Shown: positions 1 to 6,814, numbered from the stretch's first letter. The stretch is DNA of 9,886 nt from an uncultured Pseudodesulfovibrio sp. (GCA_947259235.1 CAMYLL010000071.1:1-9886), one strand, 5' to 3'. Notes: generated from the sequence alone by a model not told the origin. Made by a program: numbers and translations.

Positions 1-621
1 GAGGCGGCCGCCGCCTTTGGCGCATCGGGCGAGACCGACGTCAGACGGTATCTCGCCCGCAGCCGCCCGGACTGGCTCAAGGTCCTCGACGCCCTGCCGA
101 GCCAGGAGAACAGGCTGGCCATGGAGTCCTTGCTCACCAGGGAGGCCACCCGCCAATACAGGCTCGCCTGCGTCAGCCGCACCCTCGGCTTCGCCCCCCT
201 CATCGTGGGCGACGACGGCTGGTCAGACCTGCTTCCCTCCGACGACTGGCGGCATCTGCCCGGCCTCGACTACTATGACGACCTGCCCCGCTTCTATCCG
301 CTCTCGGCCGTCAACTTCAACTGCACAAGCCGCCAGATGATCGGCGCGGTCAACCAGCGGGTGTTCGACGTCCCTGCCTGCGGCGGTTTCGTACTCTCCG
401 ACCACCGGGAGCAGATGGAAGACCTCTTCGACCTGGACAGCGAGGCCGTGGTCTACCGCAGCCCGGAAGAGATTCCAGGCCTGCTCGAAGAGCTCCTGGC
501 AGACCCGGCGCGCCGTGAAGCGATCTCCCGGGCCGCCCGCCGGCGCATCCTGGCCGAGCACACCTACGACCACAGGCTGCGCACCCTCCTCAAGACCATG
601 CGCGAGACTTTCACCGCCTGA
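1..621 (+). CDS. CgeB-like glycosyltransferase, C-terminal part (5'-truncated by window edge)
   Basis: The reading frame is open from the first base (GAG) and ends at TGA 619-621, giving 206 residues of a protein that starts upstream. An in-frame ATG at 121 is internal, because homologous-looking sequence continues before it. The stretch encoded by about nt 300-400 ([20 protein letters not shown], then [10 protein letters not shown]) and the ending with an HTYDHR signature match the C-terminal half of the GT-B-fold CgeB/DUF3880 type (Glyco_trans_1_2). That half binds the nucleotide-sugar donor: asparagine-rich start, R-x-F-[DE] helix, cysteine-glycine-glycine turn, then an acidic loop and 'VVYRSPEE'. 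In Desulfovibrio-like genomes such genes often sit beside flagellin, so glycosylation of flagellin is the likely role, but this is inferred from position. Acceptor and sugar cannot be read from the sequence. Family is fairly sure, substrate is not. Confidence 0.8.
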   Translation, partial: EAAAAFGASGETDVRRYLARSRPDWLKVLDALPSQENRLAMESLLTREATRQYRLACVSRTLGFAPLIVGDDGWSDLLPSDDWRHLPGLDYYDDLPRFYPLSAVNFNCTSRQMIGAVNQRVFDVPACGGFVLSDHREQMEDLFDLDSEAVVYRSPEEIPGLLEELLADPARREAISRAARRRILAEHTYDHRLRTLLKTMRETFTA

Positions 622-656
622 CGCCCCCCACAGTTCCGTTCCAGCCAGCAGACCAT

Positions 657-680
657 CGACGGCGAAACGCCGCGCCGTCG
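657..680 (+). other. Perfect 8-bp inverted repeat after the glycosyltransferase gene
   Basis: CGACGGCG (657-664) and CGCCGTCG (673-680) are exact reverse complements separated by 8 nt. An alternative shorter fold is GGCG-AAA-CGCC (661-671). The hairpin lies 36 nt after the stop codon of the upstream gene, where a terminator would be expected, but it is followed by a C-rich run and AAAAG rather than a T tract. It may be a weak or factor-dependent terminator, an mRNA 3'-end stabiliser, or a protein-binding palindrome upstream of the flagellin promoter. Confidence 0.35.
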
Positions 681-748
681 CGCCCCCCAAAAGAGATCAC
701 GAATCGTCTCAAGTTTTCGCATGGGATGAAAAAATGAATAGGCCAACC

Positions 749-775
749 TAAAGTTTTCCCCTGGTCGGACGATTA
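749..775 (+). promoter_or_regulatory. Sigma-28 (FliA) promoter of the flagellin gene
   Basis: TAAAGTTT (749-756) is an exact match to the sigma-28 -35 consensus. After the canonical 11-nt spacer it is followed by GACGATTA (768-775), which matches 6 of 8 positions of the -10 consensus GCCGATAA. Transcription would start near 782-785, giving a leader of about 87 nt before the flagellin ATG. Late control by sigma-28 is the usual arrangement for flagellin. A second, poorer copy of the -35 element (TCAAGTTT, 709-716) lies exactly 40 nt upstream, but its -10 position (728-735) matches only 3 of 8. Confidence 0.8.
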
Positions 776-835
776 GTAGGTCAACACAACAGAGATTTGC
801 CCGGTAATCCAAACACCGCCGGGTAGAGAATCTCA

Positions 836-847
836 GGCAAGGAAGCC
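836..847 (+). promoter_or_regulatory. Upstream CsrA-like hairpin in the flagellin leader
   Basis: GGC (836-838) and GCC (845-847) can pair to present the hexaloop AAGGAA (839-844). This fits the ANGGAN loop preferred by the RNA-binding regulator CsrA/RsmA. The stem is only 3 bp, so it is weak alone. Its significance comes from a second hairpin of the same design 20 nt downstream over the Shine-Dalgarno sequence. Binding is inferred; neither csrA nor its antagonist fliW lies in this window. Confidence 0.5.
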
Positions 848-854
848 GAAACAA

Positions 855-868
855 TTTCAAGGAGGAAA
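855..868 (+). promoter_or_regulatory. Flagellin Shine-Dalgarno inside a CsrA-like hairpin
   Basis: TTTC (855-858) pairs with GAAA (865-868) around the hexaloop AAGGAG (859-864), again an ANGGAN loop. The strong Shine-Dalgarno AAGGAGG (859-865) occupies the loop and 5 nt separate it from the ATG at 871. A protein such as CsrA bound here would directly block ribosome access. The layout of one upstream site plus one site on the Shine-Dalgarno resembles the hag leader of Bacillus subtilis, where CsrA represses flagellin translation and FliW relieves it. The ribosome binding site is certain; the regulatory role is inferred. Confidence 0.6.
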
Positions 869-870
869 CT

Positions 871-1755
871 ATGGCCCTGGTTATCAACAACAACTTGATG
901 GCGATGAATGCCGCGCGCAACCTCGGATCTTCGTACAGCGCTCTGGAAACATCCACTCGTCGTCTGTCCTCAGGACTGCGCATCACCCAGGCTTCGGACG
1001 ACGCCGCCGGTATGGCTGTCCGCGAGCTGATGCGTGCTGACATCAGCTCCCTGCAACAGGGTATCCGTAACGCCAACGATGCCATTTCCCTCATCCAGAC
1101 AGCTGACGGCGCCCTCGGCGTCATCGATGAAAAGCTGATCCGCATGAAGGAACTGGCCATGCAGGCCTCCACGGGTACCTACAACTCCGACCAGCGCCTG
1201 ATCATCGACTCCGAGTATCAGGCCATGGCTTCGGAAATCACCCGAATCGCCAACTCTACCGACTTCAACGGCATTCACCTGCTCAACGGCAACCTGTCCG
1301 GAACCCACAGCGGGTCGGCTCTTGCCTCGACTGGTCAGTTGAAGGTCCACTTCGGTACCGGCAACGATTCTTCTGAAGATTACTACTACATCCAGATCAA
1401 CAACTCCACGGCTTCCGCCCTCGGCGTCGGCCTCGGAGCGGGTACCGGCAGCGGTGCGTCGATCTCCACCCAGGCTCTGGCCCAGGCATCCCTGGATGTC
1501 CTCCAGAACGCCATCATCTCCAAGGACAAGATCCGCGCAAGCCTCGGCGCCCTGCAGAACAGGCTGGAAAACACCGTGACCGTTCTGGAAATCCAGGCCG
1601 AGAACGTCCAGTCCGCCGAATCGCGCATCTCCGACGTCGACGTCGCCACCGAGATGACGGAGTTTGTCCGCAACCAGATCATGACCCAGTCCGCGGTCTC
1701 CATGCTGGCCCAGGCCAACTCCCTGCCGAGAATGGCTCTGTCCCTCATCGGCTAG
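871..1755 (+). CDS. fliC: Flagellin, the flagellar filament subunit
   Basis: This encodes a 294-residue flagellin, exported through the flagellar type III apparatus and polymerised beneath the FliD cap. The conserved N-terminal D0/D1 region covers residues 1-140: it opens MALVINNN, has RRLSSGLRI near 30-38 and DDAAGMAV at 43-50, and ends in DFNGIHLLNG. The C-terminal D1/D0 region (about 205-294) contains AENVQSAESRISDVDVATEM and a C-terminal ANSLPRMALSLIG, the part normally bound by FliS and FliW. The central domain is short, about 65 residues, and rich in Ser, Thr, Gly and Asn (about 141-203). This surface-exposed region would be the obvious acceptor for O-glycosylation by the neighbouring enzymes. 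No cysteine is present, as is usual. The start is fixed by a strong AAGGAGG five bases upstream. Transcription is probably sigma-28-dependent and a terminator follows, so it is likely monocistronic. No flaG lies between it and fliD. Confidence 0.97.
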   Translation: MALVINNNLMAMNAARNLGSSYSALETSTRRLSSGLRITQASDDAAGMAVRELMRADISSLQQGIRNANDAISLIQTADGALGVIDEKLIRMKELAMQASTGTYNSDQRLIIDSEYQAMASEITRIANSTDFNGIHLLNGNLSGTHSGSALASTGQLKVHFGTGNDSSEDYYYIQINNSTASALGVGLGAGTGSGASISTQALAQASLDVLQNAIISKDKIRASLGALQNRLENTVTVLEIQAENVQSAESRISDVDVATEMTEFVRNQIMTQSAVSMLAQANSLPRMALSLIG

Positions 1756-1787
1756 GCGTGATCCAAGTCGCATCCAATGCGCACACA

Positions 1788-1826
1788 GGCCGGGCTCCCT
1801 CCACAGGGGGCTCGGCCCTTTGATTT
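1788..1826 (+). terminator. Rho-independent terminator of the flagellin gene
   Basis: A 12-bp stem forms between GGCCGGGCTCCC (1788-1799) and GGGGGCTCGGCC (1806-1817), with two G-U wobbles and a 6-nt loop TCCACA. It is followed by CTTTGATTT, an imperfect T-rich tail. The location, 32 nt after the flagellin stop, fits well. The interrupted T tract may allow partial read-through into fliD. Confidence 0.75.
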
Positions 1827-1851
1827 CAGACAGTTAGGCAAAATGCGTTTC

Positions 1852-1867
1852 TGGCATCTGGTTTGCA
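1852..1867 (+). promoter_or_regulatory. Sigma-54 (RpoN) promoter of fliD-fliS
   Basis: TGGCATC (1852-1858), a 4-nt spacer and TTGCA (1863-1867) match the sigma-54 consensus TGGCACG-N4-TTGCW. The invariant GG and GC dinucleotides are exactly 12 nt apart. Transcription would start near 1878, about 43 nt before the fliD ATG. Sigma-54 needs an activator of the FlrC/FleR type bound upstream; no binding site could be recognised. This places fliD and fliS in an earlier class than the sigma-28-controlled flagellin. Confidence 0.75.
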
Positions 1868-1920
1868 CGTACACTGGCGACCCTCTGTAACCGGGAAAAA
1901 AATTCCGATAGGTACACGCC

Positions 1921-3621
1921 ATGGCAGACGAGACATATACTTCCGGATCAATCAACTTCGCCGGACTTGGCAACGGGACCGACTTCAACAAGCTCATCAA
2001 CGGCCTCATCGATGTGGAAAAGAGCCGCGTCACGCGCCTGGAGACCTGGAAAGCCTCCTGGGAAACCAAGAACGAGCAGTTCGCCGCCCTGAACACCCAA
2101 ATGCTCACCCTCAAGACGACACTTGAAGGGTTCGATACTATTGAAGAATTTTTGAAGAAAAGCGTGTCCACAACCGACACGACACGGCTCACGGCCACGG
2201 CTGACAGCAACGCACAGGAAACCAACGCCACCATCGAGATCGGCCAGCTCGCCGCAAACGACGTGCACATCACGGCCTCGGGAACCAGCTCCCTGAAGAC
2301 CGCCATCACGAGCACCAACACGTTTTTCACCTTCTCCTACGGGGGCGAGGAATACACCATCAACGACATTTCCGCCGGGACAACCCTCGAAGGATTCGTC
2401 AACATCATCAACAATCATGCGGACTCGCGAACCCGCATACGCGCCTCCACCGTGTTCGACGGCTCCACCTATCACCTCCAGCTCAGCGGGCTGGATCAAG
2501 GCAGCGGCAATCAGCTCGTCATCTCCAGCGCGGGAGACGTCATCTTTGGCTCGTCCTCGTTCAATCAGACCCAGGACGCGGTCAACGCGCAGATCAGGGT
2601 CAACGGATTCCCCTCTGCTGGCGGCGGCTGGATCGAGCGCTCGTCCAACACGATCAACGACGTCATCGAAGGCATCACTCTCAACCTGCACGATGCCGAA
2701 CCGGGCCGGACCGTCTCGCTGACCACGGTGACGGATACTTCAAAGATCCGGGAGACTATCGAAAAATTCGTCAATTCAGTCAACGTGATACGGGCCCAAA
2801 TCAAGGCCATCACCAGTGTCGACGAAGATGGAGAGGGCTCCATCCTCACAGGTAACTACGGCGTGGATATCGTCTCCCAGAAATTGAAGAACATTACGGC
2901 CGACATGGGGCTTGGGTTCTCCTACTGGGACCCGGAAACCATGACCGGCGACAGGTTCTCTGCGCTGTCCCAGCTCGGCATCCTCACCGATGCGGAAGAA
3001 GGCTCACCCACCTATGGCCTGCTCAAGATCGACGAGGAAGAATACGAAAAGGCAATGGCGCAAAACGACCCGGAAGCCATAGCCAAGCTCTTCTCCGCAA
3101 AGAACTACGGCGAAAGCGCATCGCCGGACTTCACCTACACCTCCTTGATCGAAGGAACCACCAAGCCCGGGAAATACGACGTCCAGGTGGTCAGCGACGG
3201 AAGCAAGATCGTCAGCGCCACCATCAACGGCGTGGAGGCGACCGTCTCCGGCTGGGAGGTCACGGGCAAATCGGGCGAAGCTCTGGGTCTGGCCTTCCGG
3301 CTGGACAACACCTCCGCAGGAACGCATACCGGAACAATCTCCATCAAGACCGGCAAGACCGGAGAGATGATCGAAGAGCTCAAGACGCTGACCAAGCCCT
3401 TCAACAAGTACACCTACGAAGGCGGTCCGTTGTCGGTCCTGCGGGACAATTACAAGGACATCATGACGTCCATCGACGACAAGATCGCCTACGAAACGAC
3501 GCGCATCGAAAAGATGGAACGCAACCTGAAACTCAAATTTTCGCGTCTGGACGCATTGCTGGGGCAGTACGACCTGCTGCAAGGCCAGCTCGACTCGTCC
3601 CTGGCGCAGCTCCAATCGTAG
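1921..3621 (+). CDS. fliD: Flagellar filament cap protein FliD (HAP2)
   Basis: The 566-residue product is the hook-associated protein 2, which forms the pentameric-type cap that folds arriving flagellin subunits at the filament tip. Residues about 11-114 form the FliD_N region, with GLGNGTDFNKLINGLIDVEK at 15-34. A flagellin-IN-type repeat follows in the middle (around YTINDISAGTTLEGFVN and LQLSGLDQGSGNQLVIS). FliD_C fills the rest and ends in a long amphipathic helix (about 519-566: KMERNLKLKFSRLDALLGQY and after), the leg that contacts the hook-filament junction. Length is ordinary for the family. The ATG at 1921 is preceded only by a weak ATAGGT, and GGAA (1894-1897) can pair with TTCC (1903-1906) just upstream, so translation may be modest. 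fliS follows after 20 nt, probably in the same transcript from the sigma-54 promoter. Confidence 0.95.
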   Translation: MADETYTSGSINFAGLGNGTDFNKLINGLIDVEKSRVTRLETWKASWETKNEQFAALNTQMLTLKTTLEGFDTIEEFLKKSVSTTDTTRLTATADSNAQETNATIEIGQLAANDVHITASGTSSLKTAITSTNTFFTFSYGGEEYTINDISAGTTLEGFVNIINNHADSRTRIRASTVFDGSTYHLQLSGLDQGSGNQLVISSAGDVIFGSSSFNQTQDAVNAQIRVNGFPSAGGGWIERSSNTINDVIEGITLNLHDAEPGRTVSLTTVTDTSKIRETIEKFVNSVNVIRAQIKAITSVDEDGEGSILTGNYGVDIVSQKLKNITADMGLGFSYWDPETMTGDRFSALSQLGILTDAEEGSPTYGLLKIDEEEYEKAMAQNDPEAIAKLFSAKNYGESASPDFTYTSLIEGTTKPGKYDVQVVSDGSKIVSATINGVEATVSGWEVTGKSGEALGLAFRLDNTSAGTHTGTISIKTGKTGEMIEELKTLTKPFNKYTYEGGPLSVLRDNYKDIMTSIDDKIAYETTRIEKMERNLKLKFSRLDALLGQYDLLQGQLDSSLAQLQS

Positions 3622-3641
3622 AAAGTCAGGAGGATTATTGA

Positions 3642-4349
3642 ATGGCTAATCCCGCAAGGGCATACCTCGCGACTCAGGTCGAGACGACGACTCAGGGCGA
3701 ACTGCTGATCATGCTCTACGAGGCGGCGATCAAGTTCCTCAAGCGCGCCAAGATCGAGATAGACAACAAGGACTATGCCAAGAAAGGCATATACATATCC
3801 AAGGCCATGGCCATCATCCATGAGCTGGCGGAGAGCTTGAACAAGGAGAAGGGCGGCGACATCACGCCCAAGCTCAATCAGCTCTACATGTTTTGCACCT
3901 CGCAGCTGATCAAGGCCAACATCCGCCTGGACAAGAAGATGGTGGACGACGTCATCAAGATCCTGGACGGCCTGCGCTCCGCGTATGCCCACATCGTCAC
4001 CGGTGGCGAGGGAGCCGGGGCCGAGGGACAGCCCGGGACCCCGGGCCCGCTGCCCAAAGTACCGCAAACGCCGCAGGCCCCGCCCATGCACCCCGCGGCC
4101 TACACGCTGCCGAAGGTTCCCCAGCCTGACGCAGCCGCGCCACAAGCTCCGAAGCAACAGCAGCCGACACCGCCCTCGAGCCTGAAACCGGCCGAGGATG
4201 ATAAGGCGGCGGCCGAAACGCAGACAGACGCGCCACAGACGCCTGTGACGCCACAGCCGCCAACGCCGCCACAGCCGCCCAAGCTCCGCTCGGCCTTCAA
4301 CGCGGCAAAATTCCGCGCTGCAAACGCATACAACAATAACAACAGATAG
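3642..4349 (+). CDS. fliS: Flagellin export chaperone FliS with a long C-terminal extension
   Basis: Residues 1 to about 118 are a normal FliS four-helix bundle: AYLATQVETTTQGELLIMLY at the start, FLKRAKIEIDNKDYAKKGIY, and a last helix ending LDGLRSAYAHI. FliS binds the C-terminus of flagellin in the cytoplasm, prevents premature polymerisation and delivers it to the export gate. Family members are usually about 120-150 residues; this one has 235. The extra part (119-213) is low-complexity, rich in Pro, Gln, Ala and Thr, and contains LPKVPQ twice (137-142 and 156-161). It ends in a basic, aromatic segment (214-229, KLRSAFNAAKFRAANA) followed by Asn-Asn-Asn-Asn-Arg. The frame is continuous with a clear stop and a terminator 5 nt later, so this is not a read-through artefact. 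AGGAGG at 3628-3633 with 8-nt spacing fixes the start. The role of the tail is unknown. Confidence 0.92.
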   Translation: MANPARAYLATQVETTTQGELLIMLYEAAIKFLKRAKIEIDNKDYAKKGIYISKAMAIIHELAESLNKEKGGDITPKLNQLYMFCTSQLIKANIRLDKKMVDDVIKILDGLRSAYAHIVTGGEGAGAEGQPGTPGPLPKVPQTPQAPPMHPAAYTLPKVPQPDAAAPQAPKQQQPTPPSSLKPAEDDKAAAETQTDAPQTPVTPQPPTPPQPPKLRSAFNAAKFRAANAYNNNNR

Positions 4350-4353
4350 CTTG

Positions 4354-4383
4354 AGACCGGCCCGCAAGGGCCGGTCTTTCCTT
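4354..4383 (+). terminator. Rho-independent terminator of fliD-fliS
   Basis: AGACCGGCCC (4354-4363) pairs perfectly with GGGCCGGTCT (4368-4377) around a stable GCAA tetraloop, followed by TTCCTT. It begins within 5 nt of the fliS stop codon and separates the flagellar genes from the glycosyltransferase pair. Confidence 0.88.
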
Positions 4384-4439
4384 CACCTTGCGACAGAGGT
4401 TGTGTTTACAATACCGACCGCTTGTGTCACCTTTCGCCC

Positions 4440-5513
4440 ATGCCTGATTCTCCCGTCCGCGTACTGCATATCGCCAACTCCCTGGGGCTTGGCGGCACGG
4501 AAAAGGTGATGCAGCTTTTCGTCACCCATCTTGACCGGACCCGTTTCGAACCTGCGGTGTACAGCCCGGTGGACGGCGAACGGGGGAGCCTCATTCGGAA
4601 ACAGGGAATCAGCACCCATATCGGCGGCGATCTTTTGCGCGTCCTGAAAACCCTGAAACCGGCCATCGTCCATATTCATCGCGCCGGCTGGCCCGAGCCG
4701 CACACTCTCAGAGACGTCCGTATGGCCAAAGTCCCCGTGATCGTTGAGACAAACGTCTTCGGCAGGCACGACCCCAGCCCGGCTGCCGCGAGCATCGATC
4801 ACACCCTGTTCGTCTCGCGCTTCTGCCTGGACCGCTTCGAACGGATCATCGGCATAACGCCCAACCCCAGCCGATACTCCGTCCTCTACAACCCCGTGGA
4901 CACGGATTTCTTCGAACACGCCGTATCGGCCAGGCACGACTTTTCCCTGCCATACGTCGGCCGCATCTCGCGCCCGGACCCGGGCAAGTGGTCCCGACTG
5001 GCCCTGGACTTCCTGCCGTCGGTGGTGCGCGACATTCCGCACTTCCGATACCATGTCATCGGGGCCACTCCCGAAGCGGTGCGGTTCGTGAACGAGCACC
5101 GGCTCGAACGCAACGTAATCTTTCACGACCCGGTTCGCACCGATGCGGAGATCGCCGATTTCCTCGGCAATGTGTCCATCATGGTCCATGCCAACGACAC
5201 CGGCGAATCCTTCGGCCTGGTCATCGCCGAGGCCATGGCCTGCGGCCTGCCCGTGATCACCCACCCCTGCGCCGGGGACAAAGACAACGCCCAGCTCGAA
5301 CTGGTGGACCACGGCATCACGGGACTGGTGGCGAGCTCCGCACAGGAGTATGCCGACGCAATCAGATATCTCCTCGCCCACCCTGCCGAGGCCGCACGAA
5401 TGGGCCGGGCCGGACGGGAAAAGGCAGCCAGACTCTACCGGGCGCAAACCCTCGCGGCCGCCCTGGAAACCCTCTACCATGAACTCTTGACACGCAAAGG
5501 AATCTCCCAATGA
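4440..5513 (+). CDS. GT4-type glycosyltransferase
   Basis: A 357-residue GT-B-fold glycosyltransferase of family 4 type, transferring a sugar from a nucleotide donor with retention of configuration. The N-terminal acceptor domain opens with VRVLHIANSLGLGGTEKV, whose glycine loop (16-19) followed by Thr-Glu is typical. In the donor domain there is VGRISRPDPGKW (173-184), a variant of the usual GR...KG motif, and the E-x7-E signature GESFGLVIAEAMACGLPV with Glu256 and Glu264. No membrane segment or signal peptide is seen, so it should act in the cytoplasm or at the inner membrane face. Both ATG 4440 and an in-frame TTG at 4422 lack a Shine-Dalgarno; I chose the ATG because the family fold begins just after it. 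It ends in a 4-nt ATGA overlap with the next gene, so the two are translationally coupled. Flagellin glycosylation is likely from position, but surface polysaccharide synthesis is an alternative. Confidence 0.88.
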   Translation: MPDSPVRVLHIANSLGLGGTEKVMQLFVTHLDRTRFEPAVYSPVDGERGSLIRKQGISTHIGGDLLRVLKTLKPAIVHIHRAGWPEPHTLRDVRMAKVPVIVETNVFGRHDPSPAAASIDHTLFVSRFCLDRFERIIGITPNPSRYSVLYNPVDTDFFEHAVSARHDFSLPYVGRISRPDPGKWSRLALDFLPSVVRDIPHFRYHVIGATPEAVRFVNEHRLERNVIFHDPVRTDAEIADFLGNVSIMVHANDTGESFGLVIAEAMACGLPVITHPCAGDKDNAQLELVDHGITGLVASSAQEYADAIRYLLAHPAEAARMGRAGREKAARLYRAQTLAAALETLYHELLTRKGISQ

Positions 5514-6718
5514 GCGCCACCCTCATCTCCAGATACAGCGAAGCGGTTCTTGCCTTTGATTACAACGACGCACCTGCCGCGACCCTGCCCCCGCCCGGTG
5601 ACGAGGACGGCGACGCCTTTGTCCAGCGGACCCTTCGTCTTTTCGAAAAAAGCGGTGCGCACTGGCTGATTCTCTTCGGTATCGGCTCCGGCCAGCCGCC
5701 CCTGGCCCTGGAGGCCGCCCTCCCCGCCGACGCCCGACTGGTTGTCTGCGAGCCCGACGCCGCCATGGCGCGGGCCTTTTTGGATGCAAACCCCGCGTGG
5801 CGGGACGGTTCGGCCAAAGGCTGCGTCATCGCTGACAGCTCTCCCTGGGCCCAGCTCCACCTGTTGGCCCTGTCCGGCGCCACCACGGAAAACAGCGCCA
5901 CCGCCATCAACCCGGACCTGTCCCCCGAGGAGCGCAAACGCCATCAGGCCGCGCAGCGGCTGTTCACCAGCGCCCGCCCCCATCAGGCCATCAACAGCTC
6001 CTACCTCAGCCACGTGGCGGTGCAGGCCCCGGACCTGAGCGTGGGCGTCATCCTCAGCCCGGACGAGCCGGAGCTGGATGCGTTCTTCGGTCAGTTCCCC
6101 GATTGGGTGAAGGAAGTCATGGTCGTCTGGGATGGCGAGCTCGTGCCTGAGCGGGAATTCTCCTGCGCCGCCCCCATTCGGCATCTGGCCCAGCCCCTCA
6201 AGGATTTCGCCAGCCAGAGGAACCGCATGCTCGACGAATGCAGCGGCGAATGGATACTCTCGCTGGACGGCGACGAATGTTTCAGCGAGGATGTCTGGAG
6301 CCTGCTCACCGCAATCATGCTCATCAAGCGCCTCACTGCCTGCTACTTCCCGCGCATGACGCTCTACCCGGACGAGACCAGCTGCAAGGTCGGCTTCGGC
6401 ATGTGGCCTGACCTGCAACTACGGCTGTTCAGGAAGGAGGAAGGCGTGCGGTATTCGCGCCCGCTCCACGAGCGGCTGACCGGCGTCACCGGCCGCACGG
6501 CCCTGGCCCTGGACGCCCCCATCCTGCACTACAGCCGCCTGCAAAAAAGCCCCGAGCAGTTGGAGGCCAAGCTGAAACGGTTCGAGGAGATTGGGGAGAA
6601 CCGCGTACAGCACAGGCTCAACAACGATTATCCGCACCTGCCGCGCTCCCTCTTTGCCGAGGCGTCCTTCATCTCCGGCTCGCTCCAGATGCTGCTGCTG
6701 GAGGACAACCCGGCCTGA
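5510..6718 (+). CDS. Two-part glycosyltransferase: Rossmann-like N-terminus plus GT2-type domain
   Basis: The 402-residue product has two regions. Residues about 48-115 resemble a nucleotide-binding Rossmann start: HWLILFGIGSGQPPLALEAA, with a glycine loop at 57-61, then LVVCEPD with an acidic strand end. This is like the first part of methyltransferases or of flagellar MAF/DUF115 proteins. From about 175 onward it reads as a GT-A family 2 enzyme: FASQRNRMLDECSGEWILSL, the metal/UDP-binding DGD at 253-255, then PDLQLRLFRK, SRPLHERL near 316-323 and ILHYSR at 338-343. The last elements recall the WaaE-like group of GT2. It starts with ATG overlapping the stop of the upstream gene, with AAAGGA at 5496-5501. 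The probable job is adding a sugar to flagellin or a surface glycan. The GT2 assignment is firm; the N-terminal assignment is tentative. Confidence 0.82.
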   Translation: MSATLISRYSEAVLAFDYNDAPAATLPPPGDEDGDAFVQRTLRLFEKSGAHWLILFGIGSGQPPLALEAALPADARLVVCEPDAAMARAFLDANPAWRDGSAKGCVIADSSPWAQLHLLALSGATTENSATAINPDLSPEERKRHQAAQRLFTSARPHQAINSSYLSHVAVQAPDLSVGVILSPDEPELDAFFGQFPDWVKEVMVVWDGELVPEREFSCAAPIRHLAQPLKDFASQRNRMLDECSGEWILSLDGDECFSEDVWSLLTAIMLIKRLTACYFPRMTLYPDETSCKVGFGMWPDLQLRLFRKEEGVRYSRPLHERLTGVTGRTALALDAPILHYSRLQKSPEQLEAKLKRFEEIGENRVQHRLNNDYPHLPRSLFAEASFISGSLQMLLLEDNPA

Positions 6719-6736
6719 CCCGGATAGTGCAGCGGA

Positions 6737-6765
6737 TTGCGCATGGCTTGATTCTTCCATATAAA
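6737..6765 (+). promoter_or_regulatory. Possible sigma-70 promoter of the zinc-ribbon/Yip1 gene
   Basis: TATAAA (6760-6765, 5 of 6 matches to the -10 box) is preceded at a 17-nt spacing by TTGCGC (6737-6742), which keeps only the TTG of the -35 box. The surrounding 94-nt gap is AT-richer than the coding DNA on either side. It would give a leader of about 45 nt. No terminator was recognised between the upstream glycosyltransferase gene and this site, so read-through is also possible. Confidence 0.4.
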
Positions 6766-6814
6766 GTGGATACGAGCATGCATCTTTGACCAAAACGTCC
6801 TTCAAGGAATGACG

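Noticed and set aside
1892..1907. CGGGAAAAAAATTCCG inverted repeat in the fliD leader
   Set aside because: Only four base pairs form reliably (GGAA/TTCC) and there is no loop motif like those in the flagellin leader. I mention it in the fliD entry but do not claim a regulatory element.
4388..4412. TTGCGA and TACAAT as a promoter for the GT4 gene
   Set aside because: TACAAT is a good -10 box, but the spacer to TTGCGA is only 13 nt and nothing -35-like lies 16-18 nt upstream. A promoter for this gene pair is expected near here but cannot be supported.
4422..4439. TTG 4422 as the start of the GT4 gene
   Set aside because: No Shine-Dalgarno precedes it, and the protein fold begins just after ATG 4440. 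The choice is not firm because the ATG also lacks a good site.
4383..5510. 375-codon open frame on the minus strand
   Set aside because: It is fully antisense to the GT4 gene, which has clear family motifs. The antisense translation shows no recognisable domain.
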